Notes under the pieces: model-generated
The model's database searches: none
What the model was told of the DNA's origin: nothing
The model's input: only the letters and a program-made list of their open reading frames with translations
Translations under genes and position numbers: made by a program
Shown: positions 26,394-35,252 of the stretch, piece after piece
Position numbering within the stretch: position 1 is the stretch's first letter
How the letters are laid out: each line of letters opens with the position of its first letter
Source of the DNA: CAVPDA01 sp963702495
GTDB taxonomy: Bacteria > Pseudomonadota > Gammaproteobacteria > Burkholderiales > Rhodocyclaceae
Direction: 5' to 3'
Assembly (NCBI GenBank): GCA_963702495.1
Contig: CAVPDA010000010.1
Span: 425,024 to 489,023 of the forward strand
Length of the DNA: 64,000 nt

Positions 26394-26735
26394 TCAATAC
26401 CCCCTTCCCGCACCCGGCGACATCTGCGGCGACGCACCGGGCATCAGAATATACCCGCCGCCGGGCAGGTACTGCGCGCCCGGCCCTGCCCCGCCCTGAC
26501 CCGGCACGTAGGGCAACGGCGACTCCAGCCCCTGTACGACGCTGGGGTAGTGGAAGCCGTACCCCGCAGCGTAATAGGGGCTCTCCCACGGCACGAAGGG
26601 CTCCTTCGTCATATACCCGCCGCCCCAGGGTCCGTTCCAGGGCGTCGCAACGCCGGGGGGCGGACCCGCCAACACCGAAACGCATACGGTCGATGCCAGC
26701 AGGGCCAAAGCTAAGCTAGTTCTCACAGCGCTCAT
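26394..26735 (-). CDS. Small exported Gly/Pro/Tyr-rich protein (113 aa)
   Basis: Signal peptide of about 23 residues (ALALLASTVCVSVLA) then a Gly/Pro/Tyr/Trp-rich chain without tandem repeats (TPWNGPWGGGYMTKEPFVPW, YYAAGYGFHYPSVVQG). No known domain. It sits in the run of exported proteins and ends 3 bases before the heptad-repeat gene, so the two are co-translated. Confidence 0.65.
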   Translation of the reverse strand: MSAVRTSLALALLASTVCVSVLAGPPPGVATPWNGPWGGGYMTKEPFVPWESPYYAAGYGFHYPSVVQGLESPLPYVPGQGGAGPGAQYLPGGGYILMPGASPQMSPGAGRGY

Positions 26736-26777
26736 GGTTTCCCCCCTTTCACCCGCCAGGACAGGTTGGCACCGCTA

Positions 26778-27477
26778 TCAGTAATAGCGCATTGCGCTCT
26801 GGGGCGGCTGCTGCCCCTGCGGCGCGCCCATCGGGCCTTCCATCGGACCGCCCGCAGGCGCCCCCGGATAGCCCTGCATCTGCTCGGGCATCTGCTGCGG
26901 CATCTGGCCCTGCGCCTGCGGTGCCCCCGGATGGCCCTGCATCTGTTCGGGCATCTGTTGCGGCATCTGGCCCTGCATCTGCGGCGCCCCGGCCTGCTGC
27001 TGGGCCTGCTGCACTTGCGCCATCTTCTGCTGCAGTTCGCCGGCCAAAGCGGGATTGCCTTGACCGATCGGGGCCAGCAGACCCTGGGCGCGATCCATTT
27101 GGTTCTGGTCGATCATGCGCTTGGCCGCTTCGTAGTAGGACTGCGCCGCTTCCTGCAGGCGGCCGGTCATGTAGTAGAACGTTGCCGAGCTCGCCATGGC
27201 CGTCGATGCTGTCCGCATTCTTGCCGAGGAATTCCTTGTAGGCCTTGACGGCGTTATCGGAATCGTTGCGGGCGTAGGCTTCGCGGGCCTGGTTGAGCAG
27301 TTCGTCGGCGGCCTTCTTGCTGAAGGGTCCGACCGGAATCGATTCGACCACGCTCTTCGCCGTGCTCACTGCCTTCTGCGTCGCCGGTTTGAACCAGTCG
27401 GTGTAGTAGTAGATCAAGGCGCCGATGACAGCCAGAATCACCGCGTACAGTATCCAATTCGCAAGCCTGCTGATCAT
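26778..27477 (-). pseudogene. Membrane-anchored TPR protein, frameshifted
   Basis: Reading from ATG 27477: a transmembrane helix (WILYAVILAVIGALIYYYTDWF, as seen in about residues 8-28; quoted here only as hydrophobic) and a TPR module. The frame breaks after GELGN near 27180; the neighbouring frame continues at once with FYYMTGRLQEAAQSYYEAAK and runs to 26778, ending in Gln/Met/Pro-rich repeats. The two sister proteins in the operon read straight through this point (GELGNIYYRAGN, GELGNVLLSAGR), so one extra base or two missing bases is the cause. Real mutation or sequencing error cannot be told apart here. Confidence 0.8.
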
Positions 27478-27584
27478 GAAAACTCTCCTGAAATCGAAAT
27501 GCGGGTGCGTTGTGTTTTTACGTCACGGGAGAAGCCGGCCGGGCGGGCCGAGGCCCACCCGTGTCCGGATTCAAACCCGTTGGC

Positions 27585-27983
27585 TTACCACCACCAGCTG
27601 TTCCACGGGTTGCCGCCCCCCCAGTTGTCGCCGAGGCCGTTACCCCAACCGCTCATGTCGGTGGAGAAGGTCATGCTGCCCCTGCCCCTGCCCCTGCCAC
27701 GGCCATAGCCACGGCCGTAGCCATAGCCGTCGTAATAGCCGGGATAGCCGCCATAGCCGGGATAACCGCCATACCCGGGACCACCGCCCCACGGGCCGCC
27801 ACCCCACGGGCCACCGCCCCACGGGCCGCCGCCATAGCCGGGACCGCCACCCCACGGGCCACCGCCCCATGGACCGCCGCCGTCCCACGGGCCGCCCCAC
27901 CAGGCCTGGGCATCGGTTGCCACAGGCACCAGCACGGCTGCCAGCAACGAGGCGATCGCCAACTGCTTCTTGAATTGACGCAT
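27585..27983 (-). CDS. Exported Gly/Tyr/Trp-rich protein, sulfur-globule-protein-like (132 aa)
   Basis: ATG at 27983 with GGAGG upstream. The signal peptide ends ATDAQA, then the mature chain repeats WGGGPWGGGPGYGG and GYGGYPGYGGYP, with an Arg-rich patch (GYGRGRGRGRG) and a Trp-rich end. Composition and organisation recall the small Gly/Tyr-rich envelope proteins of periplasmic sulfur globules (SgpA/B/C of Allochromatium); identity is by resemblance only. Its signal peptide is nearly the same as that of the 79-residue protein at 28130-28369, suggesting duplication. Confidence 0.75.
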   Translation of the reverse strand: MRQFKKQLAIASLLAAVLVPVATDAQAWWGGPWDGGGPWGGGPWGGGPGYGGGPWGGGPWGGGPWGGGPGYGGYPGYGGYPGYYDGYGYGRGYGRGRGRGRGSMTFSTDMSGWGNGLGDNWGGGNPWNSWWW

Positions 27984-28129
27984 AGATGAACCTCCAAGTG
28001 CGTTTTGAGACACTGCCTGCTTCCCGCACGGGAACGTCGCTAATCCCCGGCGTGCAGACCCCCCACCTTCAGGCCGTACCTACGGCCGTCACCGGCCACG
28101 GGCAGACCTGAAACCCTACGCGGCGTGCC

Positions 28130-28369
28130 TTACCACCACCCGCGCCGCCACGGACCACGGCCCCAGCGGCGCCCATAGTAGGGATAGCCGCCGTAATAGG
28201 GGTGCCCACCCCACGGACCGGCTCCGTAGTACGGATAGCCGCCGTACGGATAGCCGCCGTAAGGTCCCCAACCTGGATAACCCCCCCAGGCCTGAGCATC
28301 GGTTGCAGCCGGTGCCAGCACCGCTGCCGCCAACGAGGCAATCGCCAAAGACTTCTTGATGCGATCCAT
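28130..28369 (-). CDS. Small exported Gly/Tyr-rich protein, sulfur-globule-protein-like (79 aa)
   Basis: Signal peptide KKSLAIASLAAAVLAPAATD followed by AQA, then about 52 mature residues of GGYPYGGYPYYG type ending in Arg/Trp. Of the set it is closest in size and composition to classical sulfur-globule proteins. The gene lies in the run of exported genes with a 140-base spacer on each side. Confidence 0.75.
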   Translation of the reverse strand: MDRIKKSLAIASLAAAVLAPAATDAQAWGGYPGWGPYGGYPYGGYPYYGAGPWGGHPYYGGYPYYGRRWGRGPWRRGWW

Positions 28370-28508
28370 AAGGTTTCTCCGCGTGCGAACACATCACCGC
28401 CGGCACACGCCATGAGCGCTGCGGCACATAGCGCATGCCGCTCCCTTTCAGGCAGCGCCTGCCGCCGTTTCCGGAAGCAGGCGCCACGCCTAAGCCCCTA
28501 ATTGGGAC

Positions 28509-29024
28509 TTACCACCCCCAGCCGCCGCGATCGTAGCCGTCGCCGCGGCCATCGAGGTCGCCGCCGCCGCTGCCGCCGAAGCTGAAGTTGCCGCTGGCGC
28601 GACCGCTACCCCTACCCCGGCCGTAGCCGCGGCCATAGCCGTAGCCATCGCCATAGCCATAGCCGGGATAGCCGCCGTAGCCGGGATAGCCGCCGTAGCC
28701 GCCAGGATAGCCGCCATAGCCGGGACCGCCGCCCCACGGGCCGCCGCCATAGCCGGGACCGCCGCCCCACGGGCCGCCGCCATAGCCGCCGCCCCACGGG
28801 TCACCGCCACCGTAGCCGGGGCCGCCCCACTGCTGACCACCATACTGCTGACCGCCGTACTGCTGACCCGCCGGGCCGCCGCGCTGGGCTCCACCGGGGC
28901 CACCCTGCTGACCGGACATGTACGGACCCGACGGCGGGGGCGGTGTTTGCTGCTGCGCCAGCGCGCCGCCGGCCAGCGCGCCGACTGCGAGGGCAAGCGC
29001 TACCTTACTGAAGACTGCTTTCAT
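28509..29024 (-). CDS. Exported Gly/Tyr/Gln-rich protein (171 aa)
   Basis: Signal peptide of 23 residues (ALALAVGALAGGALA). The mature chain starts Gln/Pro-rich, has three QQYGG-type units, then GGGPWGGGPGYGG and GYGGYPGYGGYPG repeats and an Arg-rich GYGRGYGRGRG patch like that of the 132-residue protein. It ends with a Gly/Asp-rich segment. Probably a paralogue of the other Gly-rich exported proteins in the block. Confidence 0.75.
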   Translation of the reverse strand: MKAVFSKVALALAVGALAGGALAQQQTPPPPSGPYMSGQQGGPGGAQRGGPAGQQYGGQQYGGQQWGGPGYGGGDPWGGGYGGGPWGGGPGYGGGPWGGGPGYGGYPGGYGGYPGYGGYPGYGYGDGYGYGRGYGRGRGSGRASGNFSFGGSGGGDLDGRGDGYDRGGWGW

Positions 29025-29127
29025 TACTTTCTCCCAAGAAGAACAGCATTACACACAGGCTCGCTCGCATAAACCCGGCCCACGACGTTGTGCGACGCAG
29101 ACCGTACATGGGCCAGGAGTCGAAGCC

Positions 29128-29622
29128 CTACCACAAAGGCAGCGGCGGACCGGGATCACCGGCACGCGTCCGCCACCAGTCCCACGTCTGTGCATTGGTC
29201 CAGCCGGACATCGGCGTGCTCCACGGCACAAACATGTTAGGCGTGCTCAATCCCCATGCGTTGTAGGGATCACTCGAAGCATTCACTTGGCCATAGGTCC
29301 ACCGCGTCTGGCGATTGGTCGGCAGGCCCTGGGTACCCACGGGCAGATAGGGCATGGCGGTCGGCATGCGCCCGGCCGCCGGCGCATTGTTGTAACCGCC
29401 TGCCAGGCCATAACCCGGCGCCATCATCGGGCCGCCCGCATATCCCGGATAGAGGGATTGGCCGCCGTTCGGGCCGGGACAGCAGTTCGGCATGCCGGGT
29501 GCGAACTGCCGCTCCCAAGGCTGCCGCCCCTGCATCTGCGCCAGTTCGCCATAGGACGCCGCGAACGCCGTCGCCGCCATCAGCGGCAAGCAGGCTAGCG
29601 CAGCAAGATGACGCGTTCCCAT
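29128..29622 (-). CDS. Exported protein of unknown function (164 aa)
   Basis: Signal peptide of about 21 residues (LAALACLPLMAATAFA). The mature chain is less repetitive than its neighbours: ELAQMQGRQPWERQFAPGMP, a CC pair near 48, then Gly/Tyr/Pro/Asn-rich sequence and a Trp-rich end (TWDWWRTRAG). It begins 25 bases after the RND gene stop. No family recognised. Confidence 0.65.
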   Translation of the reverse strand: MGTRHLAALACLPLMAATAFAASYGELAQMQGRQPWERQFAPGMPNCCPGPNGGQSLYPGYAGGPMMAPGYGLAGGYNNAPAAGRMPTAMPYLPVGTQGLPTNRQTRWTYGQVNASSDPYNAWGLSTPNMFVPWSTPMSGWTNAQTWDWWRTRAGDPGPPLPLW

Positions 29623-29647
29623 CGATTCCTCCGTCCTTCCAATATGC

Positions 29648-32600
29648 TCACTCGAGATCGGGATTGATCCGGATGCCCCGAAGCTTCTTCTTGCCGGTCT
29701 GCAGCGCCGACAACTTGTCCTGCGTGGCCGGCTCGGCAGCCTTGTCGCCGTTCTTCATCGTAGCCTGCTTCGCTTCGCCCTGTTCGGTGGCCTGTCTGGG
29801 GCGGGCGACGAACTTGCGCTCGCGCTGCTCCCCTTCGGCCGCGACAGCCGGCGGCGGCGTCTGGGCAAGCGGCGCCGGCGCGGGCTTGGCAGCGGCCTTG
29901 GGCGCGGCCGGGGCGAGCGCTGTCTTCTTCAGCCGCGGCGGACGAGTCGGAGCAACAGGCGGGGGCGGCACTGCCGGCATTTCCGGCATAACCGGAGCCA
30001 CCAAGGCCTGCGGTTCCGGTTCAGCAGCCTTCTTGACGAGTCGCTGCGGTCGGCCCGGCGCGGCGGCGGGTGGAGCCGGCGGCGCCGCCGGCACTTCCAG
30101 CGTAGTCGGTGCAACGGCAGCGGGCGGCGCGATAGCGGGTTCCGCGGGCTTCCTGAGCAGCCGCGGCGGCCGGCCCGGGACCTCTGCCGCGCCTTCCGGC
30201 TCGGCTGCCGGCGCGACTTCGACCCTCCTCAACAACTTGGGCGGGCGGCCCCCGCCTTCCGCGGCGGGAGCCGCGACAGCGGCCTGAGACGGCGGTGCTG
30301 GCGCTTCCAACTCCGCTCGCTTCATCAGGCGCTGCGGACGGCCGCCTGTCTGGAGCGGCGCTGCCGGCGGCGCTTCCATGGCGGCAGGCGCAGGCTCGAT
30401 GCGCTTGACCAGACGCGGCGGTCTAGCACCGGGCGCGGCCTCTGCCTCGCCGGGGCCGACAGCCGCCACCGCCGCAGCAGCCGCCGCCGCTGCGGCTGCC
30501 ACGCCGCCTTCTGGAAATTCGCCCCTCTTCGCCAGGCGCGTCGGCCGGCCGGGTGCCGGCGCACCGCCGCCGGAGGGCGGGATTCCGCCCGCTGGCGGCA
30601 TGCCTCCCGCCGGGGGGACACCACCCGCCGGCGGCATGCCGGGGGCACCGCATTCCGGCGACAGTCGGCAGAACTGGCTCTGCGCCGAGAGGCACCCGAG
30701 CGGAATCACCACCAGGGTGAGGAAGGTCGCGATCAGCGAGCCGAACAGCAGGGATACGGCCATGCCCTGGAAGATCGGGTCGGTCAGCAGCACCATCGAG
30801 CCGATCACCAGCGCCAGCGCGGTGATGACGATCGGCCGCATCCGCACCTCGGCCGCCAGCACGACAGAGTCGCGCACGCTCATGCCCTCCTCCACCCGGT
30901 CCTTGGCAAACTCGACCAGCAGGATGGAGTTGCGCACGATGATGCCGGCCAGCGCGATGAAGCCGATCATCGACGTGGCGGTGAAGTCGGCGTTCAACAG
31001 CCAATGGCCGGGCACGATGCCGATCAGCGTGAGCGGAATCGGCGCCATCACCACCAGCGGCAGGATGAAGTTCTTGAATTCCGCGACCACCAGGATGTAG
31101 ATCAACACCAGCGCGGCGATGAAGGCGAGTCCCATGTCGCGGAAGGTGACGTAGGTGACCTCCCACTCGCCGTCCCACTTGAAGCCGGAGACGCTGGTGT
31201 CGTTGGGCTTGCCAAAGTAGTGGCCCGACATCACCTGGCCGTCGGGCGTGGTATAGGACTTGAGACGCGCGTCGATGTCGAGCATGCCGTAGAGCGGCGC
31301 ACCCAGCTTGCCGATCACGTCGCCGGTGACGTACTCCAACGGCCGCAGATCCTTGTGGTGGATGACCGGGCTGACCGAGCGCTTGACGAAACGCCCCAGT
31401 TCACCCAGCGGCACCAGAGCGTTGTTGGGCAGGCGTATCGGCAGCACCAGCAGATTGCCGAGATTGGCGCGCATGGCGAGCGGCACCTGCAGCACGATGA
31501 TGGTCTGCTCCAGCTCGTGCACCAGCTTCACCGGACCCACTTCGAAGCCGCCCATCGCCATCATCACTTCGCGGTTGATGTCCTCGACATTGAGGCCGAA
31601 CATCGACGCACGCAGCCGATCCACCTCGAACACGATCTCGTCATGCGGCGCTTCCATCATCGTGTTCACATCGGCGATGTTGGGGGTCTTGTAGAAGATC
31701 CCCATCATGTCCGACGCCACCTTGCGCCGCACCTCGGCGTTCGGCCCGTACAGTTCGACGACGACCGGCGCGATCACCGGCGGACCCGGCGGCGCTTCCG
31801 CAACCGTCAGCCGCGCGCCCACGGAATGCGCGATCGGGGTCAGGATCTCCCGCACGTCGGTGGCGATGTCGTGGCTTGATCGTTTGCGCAGCTTCTTGTC
31901 CGCCAACTGGATGGCGATGTCGCCCTGCCACGGACGCACGCGCATGAAGTAATGCCGTACCAGGCCATTGAAGTTGAACGGTGAGGCGGTGCCGACATAA
32001 GTCTGGAACGCCATCACCTCGGGCACCTTCTTCAGCTCCTCGCCCAGGCGTTGCGCCAGATTTGCGGTCACGATCAGGTCGGTGCCCTCCGGCATGTCGA
32101 TCACGACCTGCAGCTCCGACTTGTTGTCGTAGGGCAGCATCTTGAACGGCACGGCCTGGAAGTAGAACATTGACATGGCCGCCATCATGGCGCCGATGAT
32201 GGCGAGCAGCGTCAGCACACCCAGCACGCGCGAATCCATGATCGGCGTGATCATCTTGTCGTAGAAGCCGGCGATGGCCTTGCCCTGACGGTGCTCGCGT
32301 TCCGTGGCGACTTCGAGCTCGCGCATCTTGGGCTTCATGCGCGCCGCCAGCCACGGCACGAACATGAATGCGGCCAGCAGCGAGAAGATCATGGCCGCCG
32401 AGGACAACACCGGGATCGGCAGCATGTAGGGGCCCATCATGTCGCTGACGAAACCCATCGGCAGCAGGGCCGCGACGACGGTGAAGGTCGCGAGTATGGT
32501 CGGGTTGCCGACCTCATCGACCGCGTCCACGGTCAGGTCATCGTCGGTGCGCCGCGCCTGCAGCCAGCGCCGGTACACGTTCTCCACCACCACGATGGCG

Positions 32601-33919
32601 TCGTCAACGAGAATCCCGATGGCAAACACCAGGGCGAACATCGACACCCGGTTGATGGTGAACTTCAAGAGGTAGGCCACCGCCAAGGACATCAGCAGCA
32701 CCACCGGAATCGTGATCAGCACGATCATCGCCGGCCGCTTGCCCATGGTGACGAACATGAGCAGCGTCACCAGCACCGACACCAGGAACAGCTTGAAGAT
32801 CAGCCCGGACACCTTATCGTGCGCGGTGGCGCCGTAGTCGCGCGTCACGCTCACCAGCACATTGCCGGGAATGAGCGAGCCCTTCATCGTTTCCAGTTCG
32901 GCGAGCAGAGCCCGCGCGACATCGACACCGTTGGTGCCCTTTTGCTTCGCCACCGCAATGGTGACGGCGGGATGGGTGGTGAAGCTGTCTTCCGACAGGC
33001 GCTGCGTGTGGCTGACCGCCGTCTTGGTCTCGGATTCGCCCTGGCTGATGGTGGCCACGTCGCGCAGGAAGACCGGTTTCCCCTGGTTCACCGAGACGAC
33101 GAGATCGCCCACTTGGCGCGCGTCGTGCAGGAACTCGCCGGAAAACATGGTGAACGCACGGTTGCCGTCCACGACGTTGCCGGCTTCCGTACGCTGGTTG
33201 GCGGCGCCGATGACGCGGGCGATCTGCGCCAGCGTCAGGCCGTGGCCGACGACCCGCGCCGGATCCACCTCCACCCGCACCTGCTCCTGACTGCCGCCGA
33301 CGATGAAGCTCTGGCCGGTATCGGGCAGGGACTTGAAGCGCTGCATGACATCCAGCGCCAGCTTGCGCAGGGTGACGATGTCATGGTCGCCGGAGGACAG
33401 GGTGATCGTCACCACCGGCACGTCGTCGATGCTCTTGGGCTTGACCAGCGGCGGCATCACCCCCTTCGGGATGGCGTCCATGTGCGACTGCAGCTTGTCG
33501 TAGAGCTTGACGAGCGAAGGCTCCATCTGCTCGCCGACGTGGAAGCGCACGACCACCAGGGACATGCCGTCCTGCGAGCGGGAATAGACGTGCTTGACCC
33601 CCGACAGCTCGGACATGAGCCGCTCCAGCGGCTCGGACACGAGATTCTTGACCTGCTCCGCCGAGGCCCCGGGGTAGGCGACGATGATGTCCACCATCGG
33701 CACCGAGATCTGGGGGTCTTCCTCCCGCGGCGTGATGATCATGCCGAGCAGGCCGACGAGGAACGACGCCACCAGCAGCAGCGGCGTCAGCGGCGACTCG
33801 ATGAAGGCACGCGCCATCCAGCCGGCAAGCCCGTGCCTGCGCAGTGGATGTTGCCCTTCGTGGGCATGCCCTTCCGGTGGATTCTGGCTGCCGGCGTTCT
33901 CTTTGGTTATTTCGGCCAT
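29648..33919 (-). CDS. RND-family efflux pump with a ~350-residue basic repeat tail (1423 aa)
   Basis: Residues about 1-1074 are a full HAE1-type RND transporter: first helix near 40-60, PREEDPQISVPMVDI, large periplasmic loops, the proton-relay pair in GILVDDAIVVVENV of TM4, and a second set of helices. The last ~349 residues (encoded by about 29648-30697) are extra. They lie after the final helix, hence in the cytoplasm, and are Pro/Ala-rich with seven copies of a basic motif of the form RPxRLxKR (for instance GRPTRLAKR, ARPPRLVKR, GRPQRLMKR). The adaptor gene precedes it; no outer-membrane channel gene is near. Substrate unknown. Confidence 0.9.
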   Translation of the reverse strand: MAEITKENAGSQNPPEGHAHEGQHPLRRHGLAGWMARAFIESPLTPLLLVASFLVGLLGMIITPREEDPQISVPMVDIIVAYPGASAEQVKNLVSEPLERLMSELSGVKHVYSRSQDGMSLVVVRFHVGEQMEPSLVKLYDKLQSHMDAIPKGVMPPLVKPKSIDDVPVVTITLSSGDHDIVTLRKLALDVMQRFKSLPDTGQSFIVGGSQEQVRVEVDPARVVGHGLTLAQIARVIGAANQRTEAGNVVDGNRAFTMFSGEFLHDARQVGDLVVSVNQGKPVFLRDVATISQGESETKTAVSHTQRLSEDSFTTHPAVTIAVAKQKGTNGVDVARALLAELETMKGSLIPGNVLVSVTRDYGATAHDKVSGLIFKLFLVSVLVTLLMFVTMGKRPAMIVLITIPVVLLMSLAVAYLLKFTINRVSMFALVFAIGILVDDAIVVVENVYRRWLQARRTDDDLTVDAVDEVGNPTILATFTVVAALLPMGFVSDMMGPYMLPIPVLSSAAMIFSLLAAFMFVPWLAARMKPKMRELEVATEREHRQGKAIAGFYDKMITPIMDSRVLGVLTLLAIIGAMMAAMSMFYFQAVPFKMLPYDNKSELQVVIDMPEGTDLIVTANLAQRLGEELKKVPEVMAFQTYVGTASPFNFNGLVRHYFMRVRPWQGDIAIQLADKKLRKRSSHDIATDVREILTPIAHSVGARLTVAEAPPGPPVIAPVVVELYGPNAEVRRKVASDMMGIFYKTPNIADVNTMMEAPHDEIVFEVDRLRASMFGLNVEDINREVMMAMGGFEVGPVKLVHELEQTIIVLQVPLAMRANLGNLLVLPIRLPNNALVPLGELGRFVKRSVSPVIHHKDLRPLEYVTGDVIGKLGAPLYGMLDIDARLKSYTTPDGQVMSGHYFGKPNDTSVSGFKWDGEWEVTYVTFRDMGLAFIAALVLIYILVVAEFKNFILPLVVMAPIPLTLIGIVPGHWLLNADFTATSMIGFIALAGIIVRNSILLVEFAKDRVEEGMSVRDSVVLAAEVRMRPIVITALALVIGSMVLLTDPIFQGMAVSLLFGSLIATFLTLVVIPLGCLSAQSQFCRLSPECGAPGMPPAGGVPPAGGMPPAGGIPPSGGGAPAPGRPTRLAKRGEFPEGGVAAAAAAAAAAVAAVGPGEAEAAPGARPPRLVKRIEPAPAAMEAPPAAPLQTGGRPQRLMKRAELEAPAPPSQAAVAAPAAEGGGRPPKLLRRVEVAPAAEPEGAAEVPGRPPRLLRKPAEPAIAPPAAVAPTTLEVPAAPPAPPAAAPGRPQRLVKKAAEPEPQALVAPVMPEMPAVPPPPVAPTRPPRLKKTALAPAAPKAAAKPAPAPLAQTPPPAVAAEGEQRERKFVARPRQATEQGEAKQATMKNGDKAAEPATQDKLSALQTGKKKLRGIRINPDLE

Positions 33920-33941
33920 TTCGTCACCGTCGGTCGCGCCC

Positions 33942-35228
33942 TCAGCTCTGGGGCTGCCTGCCGAAGAGGGAATCGCCGGAACGCATGTTCGGCGTCGGGG
34001 AGGTCACCACCTTTTCGCCCTGGCGCAGACCCGACAGCACGACGACCCGGTCGCCCACGGTTTCGCCCAGTCGCACCACGCGCAACTCGACGCTGCCGGT
34101 CTGACCGACCACGAACACGGATGGCAGGCTGCCGCGATAGATGATGGCGGAGGTGGGAACGACCGGCGAGGCCAGCACTTCCCCGGCTCCCGGCGGCTCG
34201 GCGAGCAGCGCCTGCACGTACATGCCCGGTGCCGCCGGAGCGCCCGGCGGAAGGGCGAGCTTGACCGTGACGGTGCGCTGCACCTGGTTGGCGGCAGGAA
34301 AGATCTGCGCCACCTGGGCCTGCACCGTGACATTGCTGTCGAGGGTGACGGGCACCGTGTCGCCGAGCTTGAGCTGGCCGACCAGACGCGTCGGAACCTC
34401 GATACGGACGTCCAACTGGTTCAAGTCGGCCAAGTCAACGAGCGGCTGGCCCGGCTGCACCACGTCACCGAGACTGACGTGCTTCGCCACCACCACCGAC
34501 GGGAACATGGCGATGGCGCGGCGGTCGCGCATGCGCGCTTCGAGGGAGTCGATGCGCGACTGCGCGCCGACCATGGCCGCCATCTGCCGCTCGTAGTCGG
34601 TGCGGGCGGTGTTGAGCGCCGGATACGAGCGCTGCTGCTGCGACTGGGTGATCATGGGCTGCCCCGATCCGCCGAAGGGGCTGTTGGGGCCGCCCGCGGC
34701 TCCCGGAAACATATTTCCCATGAGACCCTGCGCCATATTGTAGAAGGGCACCGTCGTGCGTTCGTAGGCGTCGTAGCCGGGGCCGCCCAAGGGCGAAGTC
34801 TGCGGGCCGTAGAGCTTGTTGTAGAGCTGAACCTGGGCGTTCTGGGTGGAGGCCATGTCGCCGGCGAGACCCGCCCACGCGGCGCGGTAATCGGGGTACA
34901 GGGAGTCCTCGTCGAGGCCCACTACGACCTGCCCGGCCATCACCGCTTCGCCTTCGCGCGCCGCGATGTAGGACACGCGCCCCGGTCCCTGGGCGGTCAG
35001 CCGCACGGAGTGCCTCGCCTCGACGTAACCGGCCAGTTTCGCCCGCGACGCCAGGGCCTGCTGGCCGACGTCAGTGACTCCGACCTGCGGCGTAAAGGCG
35101 AAAACCGGCTGCTGCATCTGGCCGGCTGCGACTCCAGGTTTGACGGCGGGTGCGCCCGGCTTGAACATCCAGGCAAAAATGCCGCCCACGAGGGCGGCAA
35201 GAAGAAACACAACTGGTTTGGAAAGCAT
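33942..35228 (-). CDS. RND periplasmic adaptor (membrane fusion protein, 428 aa)
   Basis: One N-terminal hydrophobic segment (VVFLLAALVGGIFAWMF) anchors it. The biotinyl-lipoyl-like half motifs GRVSYIAAREGEAVMAGQVV near 103-122 and VVAKHVSLGDVVQPGQPLVD near 246-265 flank a long, partly Gln/Gly-rich hairpin insertion. Beta-barrel and membrane-proximal domains follow. The hairpin insert contains about 60 low-complexity residues (PGAAGGPNSPFGGSGQP) instead of a clean coiled coil, which is unusual for a channel-docking hairpin. Its stop is 23 bases from the RND start. Confidence 0.9.
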   Translation of the reverse strand: MLSKPVVFLLAALVGGIFAWMFKPGAPAVKPGVAAGQMQQPVFAFTPQVGVTDVGQQALASRAKLAGYVEARHSVRLTAQGPGRVSYIAAREGEAVMAGQVVVGLDEDSLYPDYRAAWAGLAGDMASTQNAQVQLYNKLYGPQTSPLGGPGYDAYERTTVPFYNMAQGLMGNMFPGAAGGPNSPFGGSGQPMITQSQQQRSYPALNTARTDYERQMAAMVGAQSRIDSLEARMRDRRAIAMFPSVVVAKHVSLGDVVQPGQPLVDLADLNQLDVRIEVPTRLVGQLKLGDTVPVTLDSNVTVQAQVAQIFPAANQVQRTVTVKLALPPGAPAAPGMYVQALLAEPPGAGEVLASPVVPTSAIIYRGSLPSVFVVGQTGSVELRVVRLGETVGDRVVVLSGLRQGEKVVTSPTPNMRSGDSLFGRQPQS

Positions 35229-35252
35229 GGCGGGAGCACCCTGGTCGCGTTT

